Positions 52,501 to 60,406 of a DNA stretch of 64,000 bases are shown one piece after another (within the stretch, counting starts at the first letter, position 1; each line of letters starts with the position of its first letter). The stretch comes from CAVYTF01 sp963708205. Its GTDB lineage: Bacteria; Bacteroidota; Bacteroidia; Chitinophagales; Chitinophagaceae. The notes under the pieces are model-generated. The model did no database searches. It was not told the origin of the DNA and worked only from the letters and a program-made list of their open reading frames with translations. Where the stretch lies: the NCBI GenBank assembly GCA_963708205.1, contig OY970196.1, forward strand, positions 682,001-746,000. The letters are read 5' to 3'. The position numbers were made by a program, and so were the translations under genes.

Positions 52501-53174
52501 TGACTGTCGTTTGTTGCAATAACATGTACATTATATTTTTTTGAAAATTTTATTAAGACATCATTAATTTTTTCCTGTTCTTTTATTTGATGCCTTTGCA
52601 ATTCAATATAATAATCATCTCCAAAAAGTTCGAGCCACCATTTAAATTCCTGTTCTGCTTCCGCTTCGGTTTTATGCAAAATTGTTTGCGGAACATAAGC
52701 ACCAATGCAGCATGTAGTTGCGATCAAACCTTCATGATATTTTTCAATTAAAATTTTATCAACACGTGGATACTTGCTGTAGAAACCTTCAATAAAACCA
52801 ATCGACGTAAGCTTTATTAAATTTTGATAACCTATTTTATTTTTTGCAAGCAGAACCTGGTGAAAGCGCGCATCTTTTTTTTCTTTGGTGAAATTTTTTT
52901 CAAATCTATCTTCCACTACATAAAATTCGCAACCCACAATTGGTTTTACGATTGGCTGCAAAATATCTTTTCCATTCTCATCTTTGCCCACAACTTTTGT
53001 ATTTTTCCACGCCTGGTTTACAAAATCAAAAACACCGAACATATTGCCATGATCAGTAATAGCAAGCGCTGGCATATTGTGTTTGATCGATTTTTTATAC
53101 AAAGCATCAATGGCTGAAGCGCCGTCCAGCAAAGAATATTGGGTGTGTGTATGAAGATGAGAAAACTGATCCAT
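49509..53174 (-). CDS. dnaE: DNA polymerase III subunit alpha
   Basis: 1221 residues, full length. Domains in order: PHP (SHLHTHTQYSLLDGA at the N-terminus), palm with catalytic acids in SMPDIDTDFDDEGR and in FVGPGRGSAAGS, fingers with FRPGPM and the QEQVMQLSQKIAGFTKGQAD block, tandem helix-hairpin-helix (GLGGLKGVGDAAIEGI) and a C-terminal OB fold (YRIAGLVVDAQHRLTKNGK). This is the replicative polymerase catalytic subunit. The gene is single and is followed by a 337-bp gap before the next, divergent, gene. Confidence 0.96.
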   Translation of the reverse strand: MDQFSHLHTHTQYSLLDGASAIDALYKKSIKHNMPALAITDHGNMFGVFDFVNQAWKNTKVVGKDENGKDILQPIVKPIVGCEFYVVEDRFEKNFTKEKKDARFHQVLLAKNKIGYQNLIKLTSIGFIEGFYSKYPRVDKILIEKYHEGLIATTCCIGAYVPQTILHKTEAEAEQEFKWWLELFGDDYYIELQRHQIKEQEKINDVLIKFSKKYNVHVIATNDSHYVEKEHSNAHDILLCINTGEKQSTPGFDDFVNDEIQLKNRRFKFPNNEFYFKSTNEMTELFKDVPESIDNTNMIVDKIEVLNLKKDILLPAFPVPTSFKIHEDDTLNQWEYLKHLAYEGAKIRYHEITASLDERLNFELFTIKAMGFAGYFLIVSDFIKAGREMKVFVGPGRGSAAGSVVAYCIGITNIDPIKYNLLFERFLNPDRKSMPDIDTDFDDEGRQKVIDYVVKKYGKNQVAQIITYGTMAAKMSIKDVARVMDLSLPESNALAKMVPERVGTELRKILQSPLTIKDGEKSLQEFGYGAEEIENARRLREIYKGNDLRAQVLQEAERLEGNVRNTGIHAAGIIIAPKDLTELIPVATSKDSDLWVTQIGGNIIEEAGVIKMDFLGLKTLSILKTALELIKLNHNLDINLDELPLDDAKVFQLYQRAETNGTFQFESAGMQKYLRELKPDKFDDLIAMNALFRPGPMAYIPNYISRKHGRESIVYDLPEMEEYLDETYGITVYQEQVMQLSQKIAGFTKGQADVLRKAMGKKDRRTLDKMKDDFIKGARAKNHPEDVLQKIWCDWEYFAQYAFNKSHSTCYALVAYQTAYLKVYYPGEYMSAVLNHAGSIEKITFFMEECKRMGLKVLGPDINESLKGFAVNARGEIRFGLGGLKGVGDAAIEGIINERNKNGFYKTIYDFVQRVSQGNVNKKSIESLAYSGAFDCFKELHRAQYFYVPPSDTINGIEKLIRFGNIFHTNKTQNSNSLFGDSVMPEIASPKLPSCEPWTLTELLDHEKDVTGMFMSGHPLDHFKFELTYYGITKLADFNEIKESNTLITSAPNKIYRIAGLVVDAQHRLTKNGKNFGSLIIEDFSGKSELMLWSDEYMRFKDYLDKGKNILITGHFKMRYNSELYEFKATAISLLETAKQMLTKQLELNIQAESITQDVVEFLHKNLRSNPGKSAVKFNIHEPFENLKLSLFTTEKGFSMNEEMADFLLSNPEVEVNVVLV

Positions 53175-53362
53175 GATAAAAGATGATAGTAAAACTTAAC
53201 GTGCAAATTTCGCTTATTTCAATTTTCTTTTCAAGTTTATATTTTCCACAATTATCTTTTTAGCAATTTGTTATTGCAGATAAGTTTGGCACGAAAATCA
53301 TTCAAAAAAATTTATTTTGTAAAACCCCATTTTCTACACAAATTTGCACTGATTGCCATTTA

Positions 53363-53377
53363 GTGTAAATATTACAC
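53363..53377. promoter_or_regulatory. Perfect palindrome GTGTAA-ATA-TTACAC
   Basis: Perfect 6-bp arms around ATA in the dnaE / T9SS-protein intergenic region, 135 bp upstream of the plus-strand start and 190 bp from the dnaE start. Same centre (ATA) as the palindrome before rhlE. The rest of the 337-bp gap shows no gene. Confidence 0.35.
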
Positions 53378-53511
53378 AACAAAACTTTCTTAAAATAACG
53401 AATTGCTTGTATGAGTTTCCTTCGGTTTGTTTTTTATCATATCAATTTAAAGGATTGTATAATTCATCACTAAATCTTTAAAATTTTTCCAATAATTAAA
53501 AACAACAAATC

Positions 53512-55023
53512 ATGAAAAAAATGTTACTCTGTCTAGCGGTATTTGCAATGTCAGTTACTGCTAACAACCTCCTTGCGCAAATTTATGTAAGGGGTTCATT
53601 TACAAACTGGAATACCAATTATCCTATGACCAATGATAATGGTGTATTAAAAGCTACCGTGTGGGTAGCATCGGGTTACCAGGAATTTAAATTTGCACCT
53701 TCTGATTGGTCATATAGTTGGGGCGGAGGCGTAGGATTATCTGACACAGCTGTATACAATTCGGGAAGTAATTCAAACTTTACAGCGCCTGCTTCCGGAT
53801 ATTATAATATTGCTTTCGATACCACAAGCCTCATTTATAGTTTTACTTATACTGGCGGTTTGGCATATCATTCACTTCAATATCAGATGTGGGCAAAAGG
53901 CGACTTTAATTCATGGGGAAATACAAACCAGATGAGTTTAGTTAGCGATTATTCCTGGAAAACATCCGGAATTACAATGGATACAGGAAGCTATCAAATG
54001 AAATTTGCAAATACAAGCGACTGGAGCGGTGATGACTGGGGAAATGCAACGGGCTTATCAGGGACTACTACTAAAACAACAGGCGGGGGCGCGAACTTAA
54101 GTTTCAGAATTGCCACCGCTGGCACTTACGATATAAATTTTAATGACACAACTTTAGCGTATTCTATTGTTATGGAAGTAGCTCCAAAAATAGTAGCAAC
54201 TTCCTATGACACTTCTTCTTCTTGCGAATCTACCAATAGTATATCATTTAAATGCAGTGCCGGAACCGCCCCTTATACGGTTCAGCTTTATAGGTATGGA
54301 GTTGCCTATGGAAGTCCTAAATCCGTAGCTAAAACTGCAACCTTTAATACCTTGCCTATTGGCGAATATTACGCCACAGCATCAAGCAACGGAAGCTCAG
54401 CAACAGGGGCAAGCAAAACAGTTAGTATTGTTCCTGTGCCGCAGAATCTTTCTTCTTCAAACATAACAGGTGGTGAGGCAAAACTTCATTGGGCTGCATT
54501 GTCTTGTGCAAAATACTTTTCTATACAATACCGCGTGCATGGCACCACGAAATGGTCTAAAAAGCAAACAGACGGAAATGTAACCGTGTATAAATTAAAA
54601 AATCTTGCTGGAAATACAAAATATGATTGGGAAGTAGCTGCTGCAGATTCTGCAAATGATATTACTGCTACAGGCAACTATAGCAGTGTTCAAACATTTA
54701 CTACAACTGGAGGAAGCTCTTCTCTGGACGGATCATTTGATGAAGATAATTTAAAGCAATCAAATGCACAGGGAGTTCTTGTTTATCCTAATCCTGCTGT
54801 TTCAGAGCTGCATGTAAAATTAAACACGGCTGATAAAACAACTGCGGCTGTTGCGGCTTACTTAAAAACTGGAACGGGAAGCATTGTTTGGAACGCTTCA
54901 AAGCTTTCATCTCAAAATGATCTTACTATTGATGTAAGGAAACTTCCAAATGGTATTTATTTATTGCAGATAATAAATGCAGACAATTCTATCACGCTTA
55001 AGAAGGTGATTATTTCTAAATAA
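53512..55023 (+). CDS. Secreted modular protein: two CBM-like repeats, Fn3, T9SS domain
   Basis: 503 residues. Signal peptide (KKMLLCLAVFAMSVTANNLLA-Q). Two related modules of ~110 residues follow: IYVRGSFTNWNTNYPMT ... YEFTY-like, and MWAKGDFNSWGNTNQMS ..., each with the G-x-F-x-x-W core and a following EFKFA / MKFANTSDW strand, like the starch-binding modules of SusE/F or CBM48. A serine- and threonine-rich stretch and an Fn3 domain (~300-400; KLHWAALSCAKYFSIQYRV) come next. A T9SS domain ends the protein (LVYPNPAVSELHVKL ... YLLQIINADNSITLKKVIISK, split by normal turns). It probably binds a surface glycan; no catalytic domain is present. Confidence 0.83.
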   Translation: MKKMLLCLAVFAMSVTANNLLAQIYVRGSFTNWNTNYPMTNDNGVLKATVWVASGYQEFKFAPSDWSYSWGGGVGLSDTAVYNSGSNSNFTAPASGYYNIAFDTTSLIYSFTYTGGLAYHSLQYQMWAKGDFNSWGNTNQMSLVSDYSWKTSGITMDTGSYQMKFANTSDWSGDDWGNATGLSGTTTKTTGGGANLSFRIATAGTYDINFNDTTLAYSIVMEVAPKIVATSYDTSSSCESTNSISFKCSAGTAPYTVQLYRYGVAYGSPKSVAKTATFNTLPIGEYYATASSNGSSATGASKTVSIVPVPQNLSSSNITGGEAKLHWAALSCAKYFSIQYRVHGTTKWSKKQTDGNVTVYKLKNLAGNTKYDWEVAAADSANDITATGNYSSVQTFTTTGGSSSLDGSFDEDNLKQSNAQGVLVYPNPAVSELHVKLNTADKTTAAVAAYLKTGTGSIVWNASKLSSQNDLTIDVRKLPNGIYLLQIINADNSITLKKVIISK

Positions 55024-55056
55024 AATATTTAGTAAACATCTTTTTATTTTAATTTT

Positions 55057-55088
55057 TAGAGCAGCTAACAAGCTGCTCTAATTTTTTT
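55057..55088 (+). terminator. Strong intrinsic terminator
   Basis: TAGAGCAGCT-AACA-AGCTGCTCTA (perfect 10-bp stem, 55057-55080) followed by ATTTTTTT, 34 bp after the stop of the modular T9SS protein gene. Confidence 0.8.
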
Positions 55089-55178
55089 CCTACTCCGCGA
55101 AAAAAGTAGTCTTAAAAATATAAATAAAACAAGTGAACAATTTAAACCATCAACCTTTGGCTTCATAGTAAGGCAACC

Positions 55179-55206
55179 GATGAACGTAATGCGACGCAAC
55201 GATGCT
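55179..55206 (+). repeat. Dispersed intergenic repeat, family A, copy 2 (short form)
   Basis: GATGAACGTAATGCGACGCAACG, related to the 25-mer shared by copies 1 and 3 but missing several internal bases. It lies 11 bp before the promoter box of the NlpC/P60 gene. Confidence 0.6.
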
Positions 55207-55216
55207 CAATTGGAGT

Positions 55217-55224
55217 TACCTTTG
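55217..55224 (+). promoter_or_regulatory. Putative -7 promoter box of the NlpC/P60 gene
   Basis: TACCTTTG matches TAnnTTTG and ends 38 bp before the ATG. Confidence 0.45.
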
Positions 55225-55262
55225 CCCGACACCAAAAAAATTCTTTTATTTGAAGATATCCC

Positions 55263-55943
55263 ATGAAAAGATCAATCATTTTTCTTGCTATTATTGTTTG
55301 CAGCAGTTGCAGTTTTTTAAAAAAAATTTCTTCGCGGGATAATTCAACTTCAACACAAAATACGGCTGAAAATAAAACACGCAATCCGCAGTTTCTTGAT
55401 AATATTAATTTATCAGTTGGTGGCATTGTTCCAAATTACAGTTCCGCCAGAACGCCCAACCACAAAGAGTTGTACGAACCACCTGATATAAAAATTACAA
55501 CTGTTGATATTGAACGCGTTGATACTTTGCAACTGAAATACGCCATCATTTTCGACGCCACTGTTGAGCAATTAACCAACGTTATTTTGCTGCACGAAAT
55601 TAATTTTTGGTGGGCAACGCCTTATTGTTATGGCGGCAGCACAAAGAACTGCATTGACTGCTCTGCATTTGTGCAAACAGTCATGAAAAATGTTTACCAC
55701 ATATCCATTCCGCGCACTGCACAGGAGCAATTCGATAACAGCAAAAAAATAAATGTTGAAGATTTCCGCGAAGGCGATCTTGTTTTTTTTCACACAGAAG
55801 GCGCGTATGTTTCGCACGTCGGAATTTATTTGCTGAACAATAAATTTGTGCATGCAGCTTCAAGCAGTGGCGTTACTGTCAGCGATTTGAATGATGCATA
55901 TTGGCAACCGAAATTTATTGGCGCAGGTAGATTTTTTAAATAG
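55263..55943 (+). CDS. NlpC/P60 (C40) peptidoglycan endopeptidase, lipoprotein
   Basis: 226 residues. The N-terminus (SIIFLAIIVCSSC-SFLKK) has a lipobox-like cysteine. After a polar linker of ~90 residues comes the C40 domain: TPYCYGGSTKNCIDCSAFVQ with the catalytic cysteine (~133, the C before SAFV), REGDLVFFHTEG, the catalytic histidine in VSHVGIYLLNN (~185) and FVHAASSSGVTVSD. It should cleave D-glutamyl-meso-DAP bonds in cell-wall peptides. It is flanked by repeat family A upstream and family B downstream. Confidence 0.92.
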   Translation: MKRSIIFLAIIVCSSCSFLKKISSRDNSTSTQNTAENKTRNPQFLDNINLSVGGIVPNYSSARTPNHKELYEPPDIKITTVDIERVDTLQLKYAIIFDATVEQLTNVILLHEINFWWATPYCYGGSTKNCIDCSAFVQTVMKNVYHISIPRTAQEQFDNSKKINVEDFREGDLVFFHTEGAYVSHVGIYLLNNKFVHAASSSGVTVSDLNDAYWQPKFIGAGRFFK

Positions 55944-55981
55944 TTTTTGGTGACAAGCATTTCAATATGCATTGAACTTTA

Positions 55982-56010
55982 CTTGCGACGCTCCATTCAT
56001 CTTTCTCTTA
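55982..56010 (-). repeat. Dispersed intergenic repeat, family B, copy 2
   Basis: The reverse complement matches 22284-22313 with one base deleted and one substitution, including the GGAGCGTCGCAAG end. It lies between the convergent NlpC/P60 and M1 peptidase genes. Confidence 0.7.
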
Positions 56011-56032
56011 CAAATTGAGCCAGGATTTTATT

Positions 56033-57769
56033 TTACTGAAGCGTCTTGTTCTTTAATTCCTTTATGTATATGTAATATTTCTTATCAATTTCAGCAACAT
56101 TGAATAAATCAATTTGCTTTGTAGAAATAATGGTGCTCTGCCAATTTTCGTTAGGATAGAGTTTTATCTGCGTATAATCATTTTTCAAAGCAAGCGGAAG
56201 ATTAAAACCAGCAACACAACTATCCCATCTGTAATAAATCTTTTTCTTATCAGCTGAAAAATAGAATTCAAACTCAGGTATTTGAATTGTTCTCAAATAT
56301 TGGTCAAATACCTTGCTGTAGTTGAATTCTGCGTGTTGAGAGATATAACTTTCAATTTGATTTGTAGTAACTGTTTGATGATAAAATGTTTTATTTAAAC
56401 CTCTTAAAATAGTGCGGAACTTATCATCATCATTTATGCTGTGCCGTATGGTATTCAGCATGTTGCTGGCTTTATAATATTCATCCAGATCAGGTTCTTC
56501 ATTTACACCATAATGTGCAATTACGGGTTGTTTATTGGTTATTCTTTTTCTCAACCCATAATTATATTCATCACCTGCATCTTTGCCATAATAATATTCT
56601 GTGAACAAAGATTCGCTGTAATTCGTAAAACCTTCATGCACCCACATATCAGCAATATCTTTTGTTGTAATGTTGTTGCCAAACCACTCATGTCCGCTTT
56701 CGTGCACAACAATAAAATCCCATTTAAAACCCCAGCCCGAAGCAGATAGATCAATCCATTTTGTCTTTCTAAAATAATAACCATTGCGGAAATTATTACC
56801 ATAAGCAATGGCACTTTGATGCTCCATGCCGAGATGCGGAGCTTCAATTATTTTATACCCATCTTCATAAAAAGGATAAGGACCCATCCAGTATTCAAAA
56901 GCCTTCAACATGCGCCGAACCTCAGGCTGCACGTGGCTTTTAAAGCGATTGACATCATAATCAAGCGCCCAATAATTGACATCAAGATTTCCTTTTTCGC
57001 CTTTATAAATTTCACTGAAATTTTTATAATAACCGATATATGGAATGATGTCATAATTGTTGATTGGATTTTTTACTTCCCATTTATAAGTTGTTGTTCC
57101 GTCATTATTTTTTTTCGCAAAATCCATTCTGCCATTTGCGACAGCCATTAAAGTATCAGGAACTATCATGGTTAATGAAGCGCCATTATCAGGTTCATCG
57201 CCCTGGTAATCTTTACAAGGATACCATGCACTTGCGCCCAAACCCTGGCATGCAACTGTCATCCACGGTCGACCGAGCGAATCTTTTGTCCAAATCCATC
57301 CGCCGTCCCAAGGTGGTCTTACAGCTTCGCGCGGGGTGCCGTGATAAACTATTTTTAAATAATTATCGAATTTTGTTTGAGGATAATAAGGACCAAACTT
57401 TATGATATATGCATTTCCTATTTTTTTAATAGAACTATCTCCAATTACTGATTCGGCATTGGCTTGTTGAAAATGATTATAAGAAATAACACTATCAATA
57501 ATTAAAGGATCTTGTAAATCAATTTGCATTTTATAATAACCATCTTTTAAACTCTTATATTTAATTATAACACTTCCCTCAATTGTCTTCGTTGCATAAT
57601 CGGGCTTCACAGTTATATCATATCTTAAAACATCCCACCACGCGCGTTGGGGCGTATTGCTGCCGCGCAATGTATCTGCATGCGTAAAAGTTTCATGATA
57701 AAAATCAATCTGTGCTTTTGCAGAAAAACTGAATGAAACAATAAAAGCAATCGCAATAACTTTCTTCAT
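56033..57769 (-). CDS. M1 family metallopeptidase (aminopeptidase N-like)
   Basis: 578 residues from the ATG at 57769, which gives a clear signal peptide (KKVIAIAFIVSFSFSAKA-Q); a longer in-frame start would translate the intergenic repeat. The exopeptidase motif appears as LGMEHQSAIAYGN (usual GAMEN), the zinc site is HESGHEWFGNNI (~352) and the third ligand is in WVHEGFTNYSE. The N-terminal beta-saddle domain is complete; the large C-terminal helical domain of aminopeptidase N is absent, so it belongs to the short M1 group. Predicted periplasmic peptide trimming. The next gene, divergent, encodes a peptide-binding lipoprotein, consistent with peptide use. Confidence 0.93.
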   Translation of the reverse strand: MKKVIAIAFIVSFSFSAKAQIDFYHETFTHADTLRGSNTPQRAWWDVLRYDITVKPDYATKTIEGSVIIKYKSLKDGYYKMQIDLQDPLIIDSVISYNHFQQANAESVIGDSSIKKIGNAYIIKFGPYYPQTKFDNYLKIVYHGTPREAVRPPWDGGWIWTKDSLGRPWMTVACQGLGASAWYPCKDYQGDEPDNGASLTMIVPDTLMAVANGRMDFAKKNNDGTTTYKWEVKNPINNYDIIPYIGYYKNFSEIYKGEKGNLDVNYWALDYDVNRFKSHVQPEVRRMLKAFEYWMGPYPFYEDGYKIIEAPHLGMEHQSAIAYGNNFRNGYYFRKTKWIDLSASGWGFKWDFIVVHESGHEWFGNNITTKDIADMWVHEGFTNYSESLFTEYYYGKDAGDEYNYGLRKRITNKQPVIAHYGVNEEPDLDEYYKASNMLNTIRHSINDDDKFRTILRGLNKTFYHQTVTTNQIESYISQHAEFNYSKVFDQYLRTIQIPEFEFYFSADKKKIYYRWDSCVAGFNLPLALKNDYTQIKLYPNENWQSTIISTKQIDLFNVAEIDKKYYIYIKELKNKTLQ

Positions 57770-57890
57770 AAAATAAAAGTAGGATATTCGAAGCGCACAG
57801 CAGTTAAAGCGAATTATTTTTTTATGAGTGGAAGAAACATTTTTGCATTTTGTTTTGATGATTTGAAGTTGAATTGCTGCGCAGCGAGCA

Positions 57891-57915
57891 GAACGTACAA
57901 GAGTGCGACGCAACG
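57891..57915 (+). repeat. Dispersed intergenic repeat, family A, copy 3
   Basis: Exact 25-bp reverse-complement match to 30681-30705. It lies in the 147-bp gap between the divergent M1 peptidase and solute-binding protein genes and ends directly before the start codon of the latter (57917). Confidence 0.75.
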
Positions 57916-57916
57916 G

Positions 57917-59560
57917 ATGTTCAATAGAAATTCTTCAACCTGGTTCATAAAAAAATTCCTTGTTTTCTTCTTTTTGATAATTTTTTTTGGTTGCAAAAAT
58001 GAAAGCAAAGAAGATAAAAATATTTTTTGCTACAACGAATCCACAGGCATTGCAACGCTTGATCCTGCGTTTGCTAAAAACCAATCTGTGATGTGGGTTG
58101 TGCACCAGATTTACAACACGCTTGTTGAGGTTGACAGCAACTTGAATATCATTCCTTCACTTGCAAAAAGCTGGGATATTAGCGCTGATAATTTGACTTA
58201 TACTTTTCATTTGCGTAACGATGTTTACTTTCAAAATGATGCAGCATTTATAAATGGCAAAGGAAGAAAATTAGTTGCGAACGATATTGTCTATTCCTTT
58301 GAAAGGCTTATGGATGCTAACGTTGCGAGCAGTGGCACCTGGATTTTTAATAAAAGAATTGCTGAGCAAAATGGATTTATTGCAGTGGATGATTCTACAT
58401 TTCAAATAAAATTGATCAAGCCTTTTCATCCGATCCTTGGCATTTTAAGTATGCAGTATTGCAGTATTGTTCCAAGAGAAGTTGTTGAAAAATATGGCAA
58501 TAATTTTAGAAGCCATCCTTGTGGCACAGGACCATTTCAATTAAAATATTGGTATGAAAATGAAGCAATGATTTTGGTTAAAAATCAACATTATTGGGAG
58601 CACGATTCTGCCGGCAATCAATTGCCTTATTTAAATGCAATCAAAATAAGTTTTTATAATAATAAAGCAACAGAGTTTTTGGAATTCAGGCAACGAGAAT
58701 TAAGTTTTGTAAATGATATTGATCCATCATTTAAAGATGAAATTTTAACAAAAAGAGGAGAGTTAAAAAGTGAATGGAACGACAAAATTATTTTACAAAA
58801 ACATGCTTATCTCAACACCGAATATTTTGGGATTTTGATTGACACAAATAATGTGCTTGTGAAAAATTCTCCTTTAAAAGTAAAAGCAATCAGGCAGGCT
58901 ATAAATTATGCAATAGACAAACAAAAATTAATGATGTATCTGCGAAATTCAATTGGCATCGCAGCAGAAGCAGGCATTGTGCCCGGCGGACTTCCATCTC
59001 ACAATATTGATTCAGTAAAAGGTTATAAATATGATCCCAAAAAAGCACGGGAGCTCTTACTGTATGCGGGCTTCAGCGATGCAAATAAAACTTCTTCAAT
59101 TAAATTATTGACTATTCCAATATACGAAGATCTTGCAAGTTATGCTGCTAAAGAATGTGAAGAAGTTGGGATTCCTGTACAGGTGGAAGTGATTCAAAAA
59201 AGTTTATTGCTGCAACAAACTGCAAAGTCAGAAGCATTATTTTTTGCTGCAAGCTGGATAGCAGATTATCCTGATGCAGAAAATTATATGACGATGTTTT
59301 ACAGCAAAAATCCTGCGCCACCAAACTATACGCGATATACAAATGCTGCGTTTGATTTGTTGTATGAAAAAGCTTTGCAGGAAACAAATGATTCTGCGCG
59401 TTATATTCTTTACAGAAAAATGGATCAGCTTGTGATTGATGATGCGCCCGTTGTGCCTTTGTGGTATGATGAAGTCATTCATTTTGTAAATAAAAATATT
59501 GAAGGCTTTACGCCAAATGCCTTGAATTTACTGGAGTTGCGCAGAGTGAGAATAAAATAA
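57917..59560 (+). CDS. ABC transporter solute-binding lipoprotein, SBP_bac_5 (peptide/nickel type)
   Basis: 547 residues from the ATG at 57917, which gives a lipoprotein signal ending LIIFFG-C26; a longer frame from 57824 would translate the family A repeat. The SBP_bac_5 fold is complete: IATLDPAFAKNQSVMWVVHQIYN, LAKSWDISADNLTYTFHLRNDV, CGTGPFQLKYW, KAIRQAINYAIDKQKLM and, near the end, AENYMTMFYS and VPLWYDEVIHFVN. It binds oligopeptides or similar solutes; the permease and ATPase genes are not in the window. In Bacteroidota such proteins can also stand alone. Confidence 0.91.
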   Translation: MFNRNSSTWFIKKFLVFFFLIIFFGCKNESKEDKNIFCYNESTGIATLDPAFAKNQSVMWVVHQIYNTLVEVDSNLNIIPSLAKSWDISADNLTYTFHLRNDVYFQNDAAFINGKGRKLVANDIVYSFERLMDANVASSGTWIFNKRIAEQNGFIAVDDSTFQIKLIKPFHPILGILSMQYCSIVPREVVEKYGNNFRSHPCGTGPFQLKYWYENEAMILVKNQHYWEHDSAGNQLPYLNAIKISFYNNKATEFLEFRQRELSFVNDIDPSFKDEILTKRGELKSEWNDKIILQKHAYLNTEYFGILIDTNNVLVKNSPLKVKAIRQAINYAIDKQKLMMYLRNSIGIAAEAGIVPGGLPSHNIDSVKGYKYDPKKARELLLYAGFSDANKTSSIKLLTIPIYEDLASYAAKECEEVGIPVQVEVIQKSLLLQQTAKSEALFFAASWIADYPDAENYMTMFYSKNPAPPNYTRYTNAAFDLLYEKALQETNDSARYILYRKMDQLVIDDAPVVPLWYDEVIHFVNKNIEGFTPNALNLLELRRVRIK

Positions 59561-59567
59561 TCATCAA

Positions 59568-60137
59568 TCATTTCCATTCTTCTTTCAACGCATCTTTGAA
59601 AATTTTTTGAAATTTTTCAACCTTTGGTCTCACAACAAAATTGCAATATGGCTGACTTCCGTTTTCATTAAAATAATTCTGGTGATAATCTTCAGCCGAA
59701 TAAAAATTTGTGTACGGCTCAATCGCCGTAACGATCGGATCCTTGAATGCACCACTATCATCAAGCTGCAATTTATATTGTTCAGCAATGTCTTTTTGTT
59801 CATCATCATGATAAAAAATCACGCTACGGTATTGCGTTCCAACATCATTGCCTTGACGATTCAAAGTTGTAGGATCATGCGTTTTCCAAAACACTTCTAA
59901 TAATTTATCAAAAGATATTTTTGTAGCATCATACGTTATTTGGCAAGCCTCAGCATAACCGGTTGCGCCGGTGCAAACTTCTTTATAAGATGGCTTAGGA
60001 CCCTTGCCACCACTATATCCGCTCACAACTTCCTTCACGCCGTCGAGTCTTTGAAAGATCGCTTCTGTGCACCAAAAACAACCTGTGCAAAATGTAGCAA
60101 CAGCAAGTTTTTCAGAGTCATTCATTGTTTCAGTCAT
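59568..60137 (-). CDS. msrA: Peptide-methionine (S)-S-oxide reductase
   Basis: 189 residues. The active-site motif is TGCFWCTEAIF, with the catalytic cysteine at ~20 (usual GGCFW; the first glycine is replaced by threonine). VVSGYSGG, HDPTTLNRQGNDVGTQYRS and FYSAEDYHQNYF are the remaining family signatures; the last includes the E-D-Y-H-Q-x-Y motif. It repairs methionine-S-sulfoxide in proteins using thioredoxin. Only the recycling cysteine near the N-terminus and few others are visible, so the resolving mechanism is unclear. It converges on the solute-binding protein gene with a 7-bp gap. Confidence 0.95.
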   Translation of the reverse strand: MTETMNDSEKLAVATFCTGCFWCTEAIFQRLDGVKEVVSGYSGGKGPKPSYKEVCTGATGYAEACQITYDATKISFDKLLEVFWKTHDPTTLNRQGNDVGTQYRSVIFYHDDEQKDIAEQYKLQLDDSGAFKDPIVTAIEPYTNFYSAEDYHQNYFNENGSQPYCNFVVRPKVEKFQKIFKDALKEEWK

Positions 60138-60245
60138 AAAATTATTTTAAATAAAAAAGCAAATTTCGCACAAATATTTTTATCGCTCATTTCGTCACGG
60201 GTTAATTATTATGGGCACTCTACTTTTAAATTTCATTCATCTTTT

Positions 60246-60327
60246 GTTCGGGCTGTCCGCTGCAAGTCCGCCGCAAAGCCAATACACAAAGAGCTTCAGC
60301 GGGCTTTCCGCTTCCATCCCGCAGCCC
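60246..60327 (-). repeat. Structured dispersed element, copy 2
   Basis: Reverse complement ~80% identical to 28067-28146. In this copy the outer stem GGGCTG/CAGCCC is one pair longer, and the inner AAAGCC/GGCTTT stem is intact. It lies between the divergent msrA and aroB genes. The rest of this 270-bp gap contains TTTACTTTTTAATTTTTAC-type simple sequence. Confidence 0.7.
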
Positions 60328-60387
60328 ATCAGCAATTGAATATTTATTAATCAGTTTAAACACTTACAGACTTTACTTTTTAATTTT

Positions 60388-60395
60388 TACTTTTG
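60388..60395 (+). promoter_or_regulatory. Putative -7 promoter box of the aro operon
   Basis: TACTTTTG matches TAnnTTTG and ends 11 bp before the aroB ATG. It is embedded in intergenic T-rich simple sequence, so chance matches are more likely here. Confidence 0.35.
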
Positions 60396-60406
60396 ACTTT
60401 ACCAAT

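Noticed and set aside
57770..57913. N-terminal extension of the M1 peptidase
   Set aside because: Would translate the same repeat; a standard signal peptide begins at 57769.
57824..57916. N-terminal extension of the solute-binding lipoprotein
   Set aside because: These codons translate intergenic repeat DNA; the ATG at 57917 places a proper lipobox 26 residues in.
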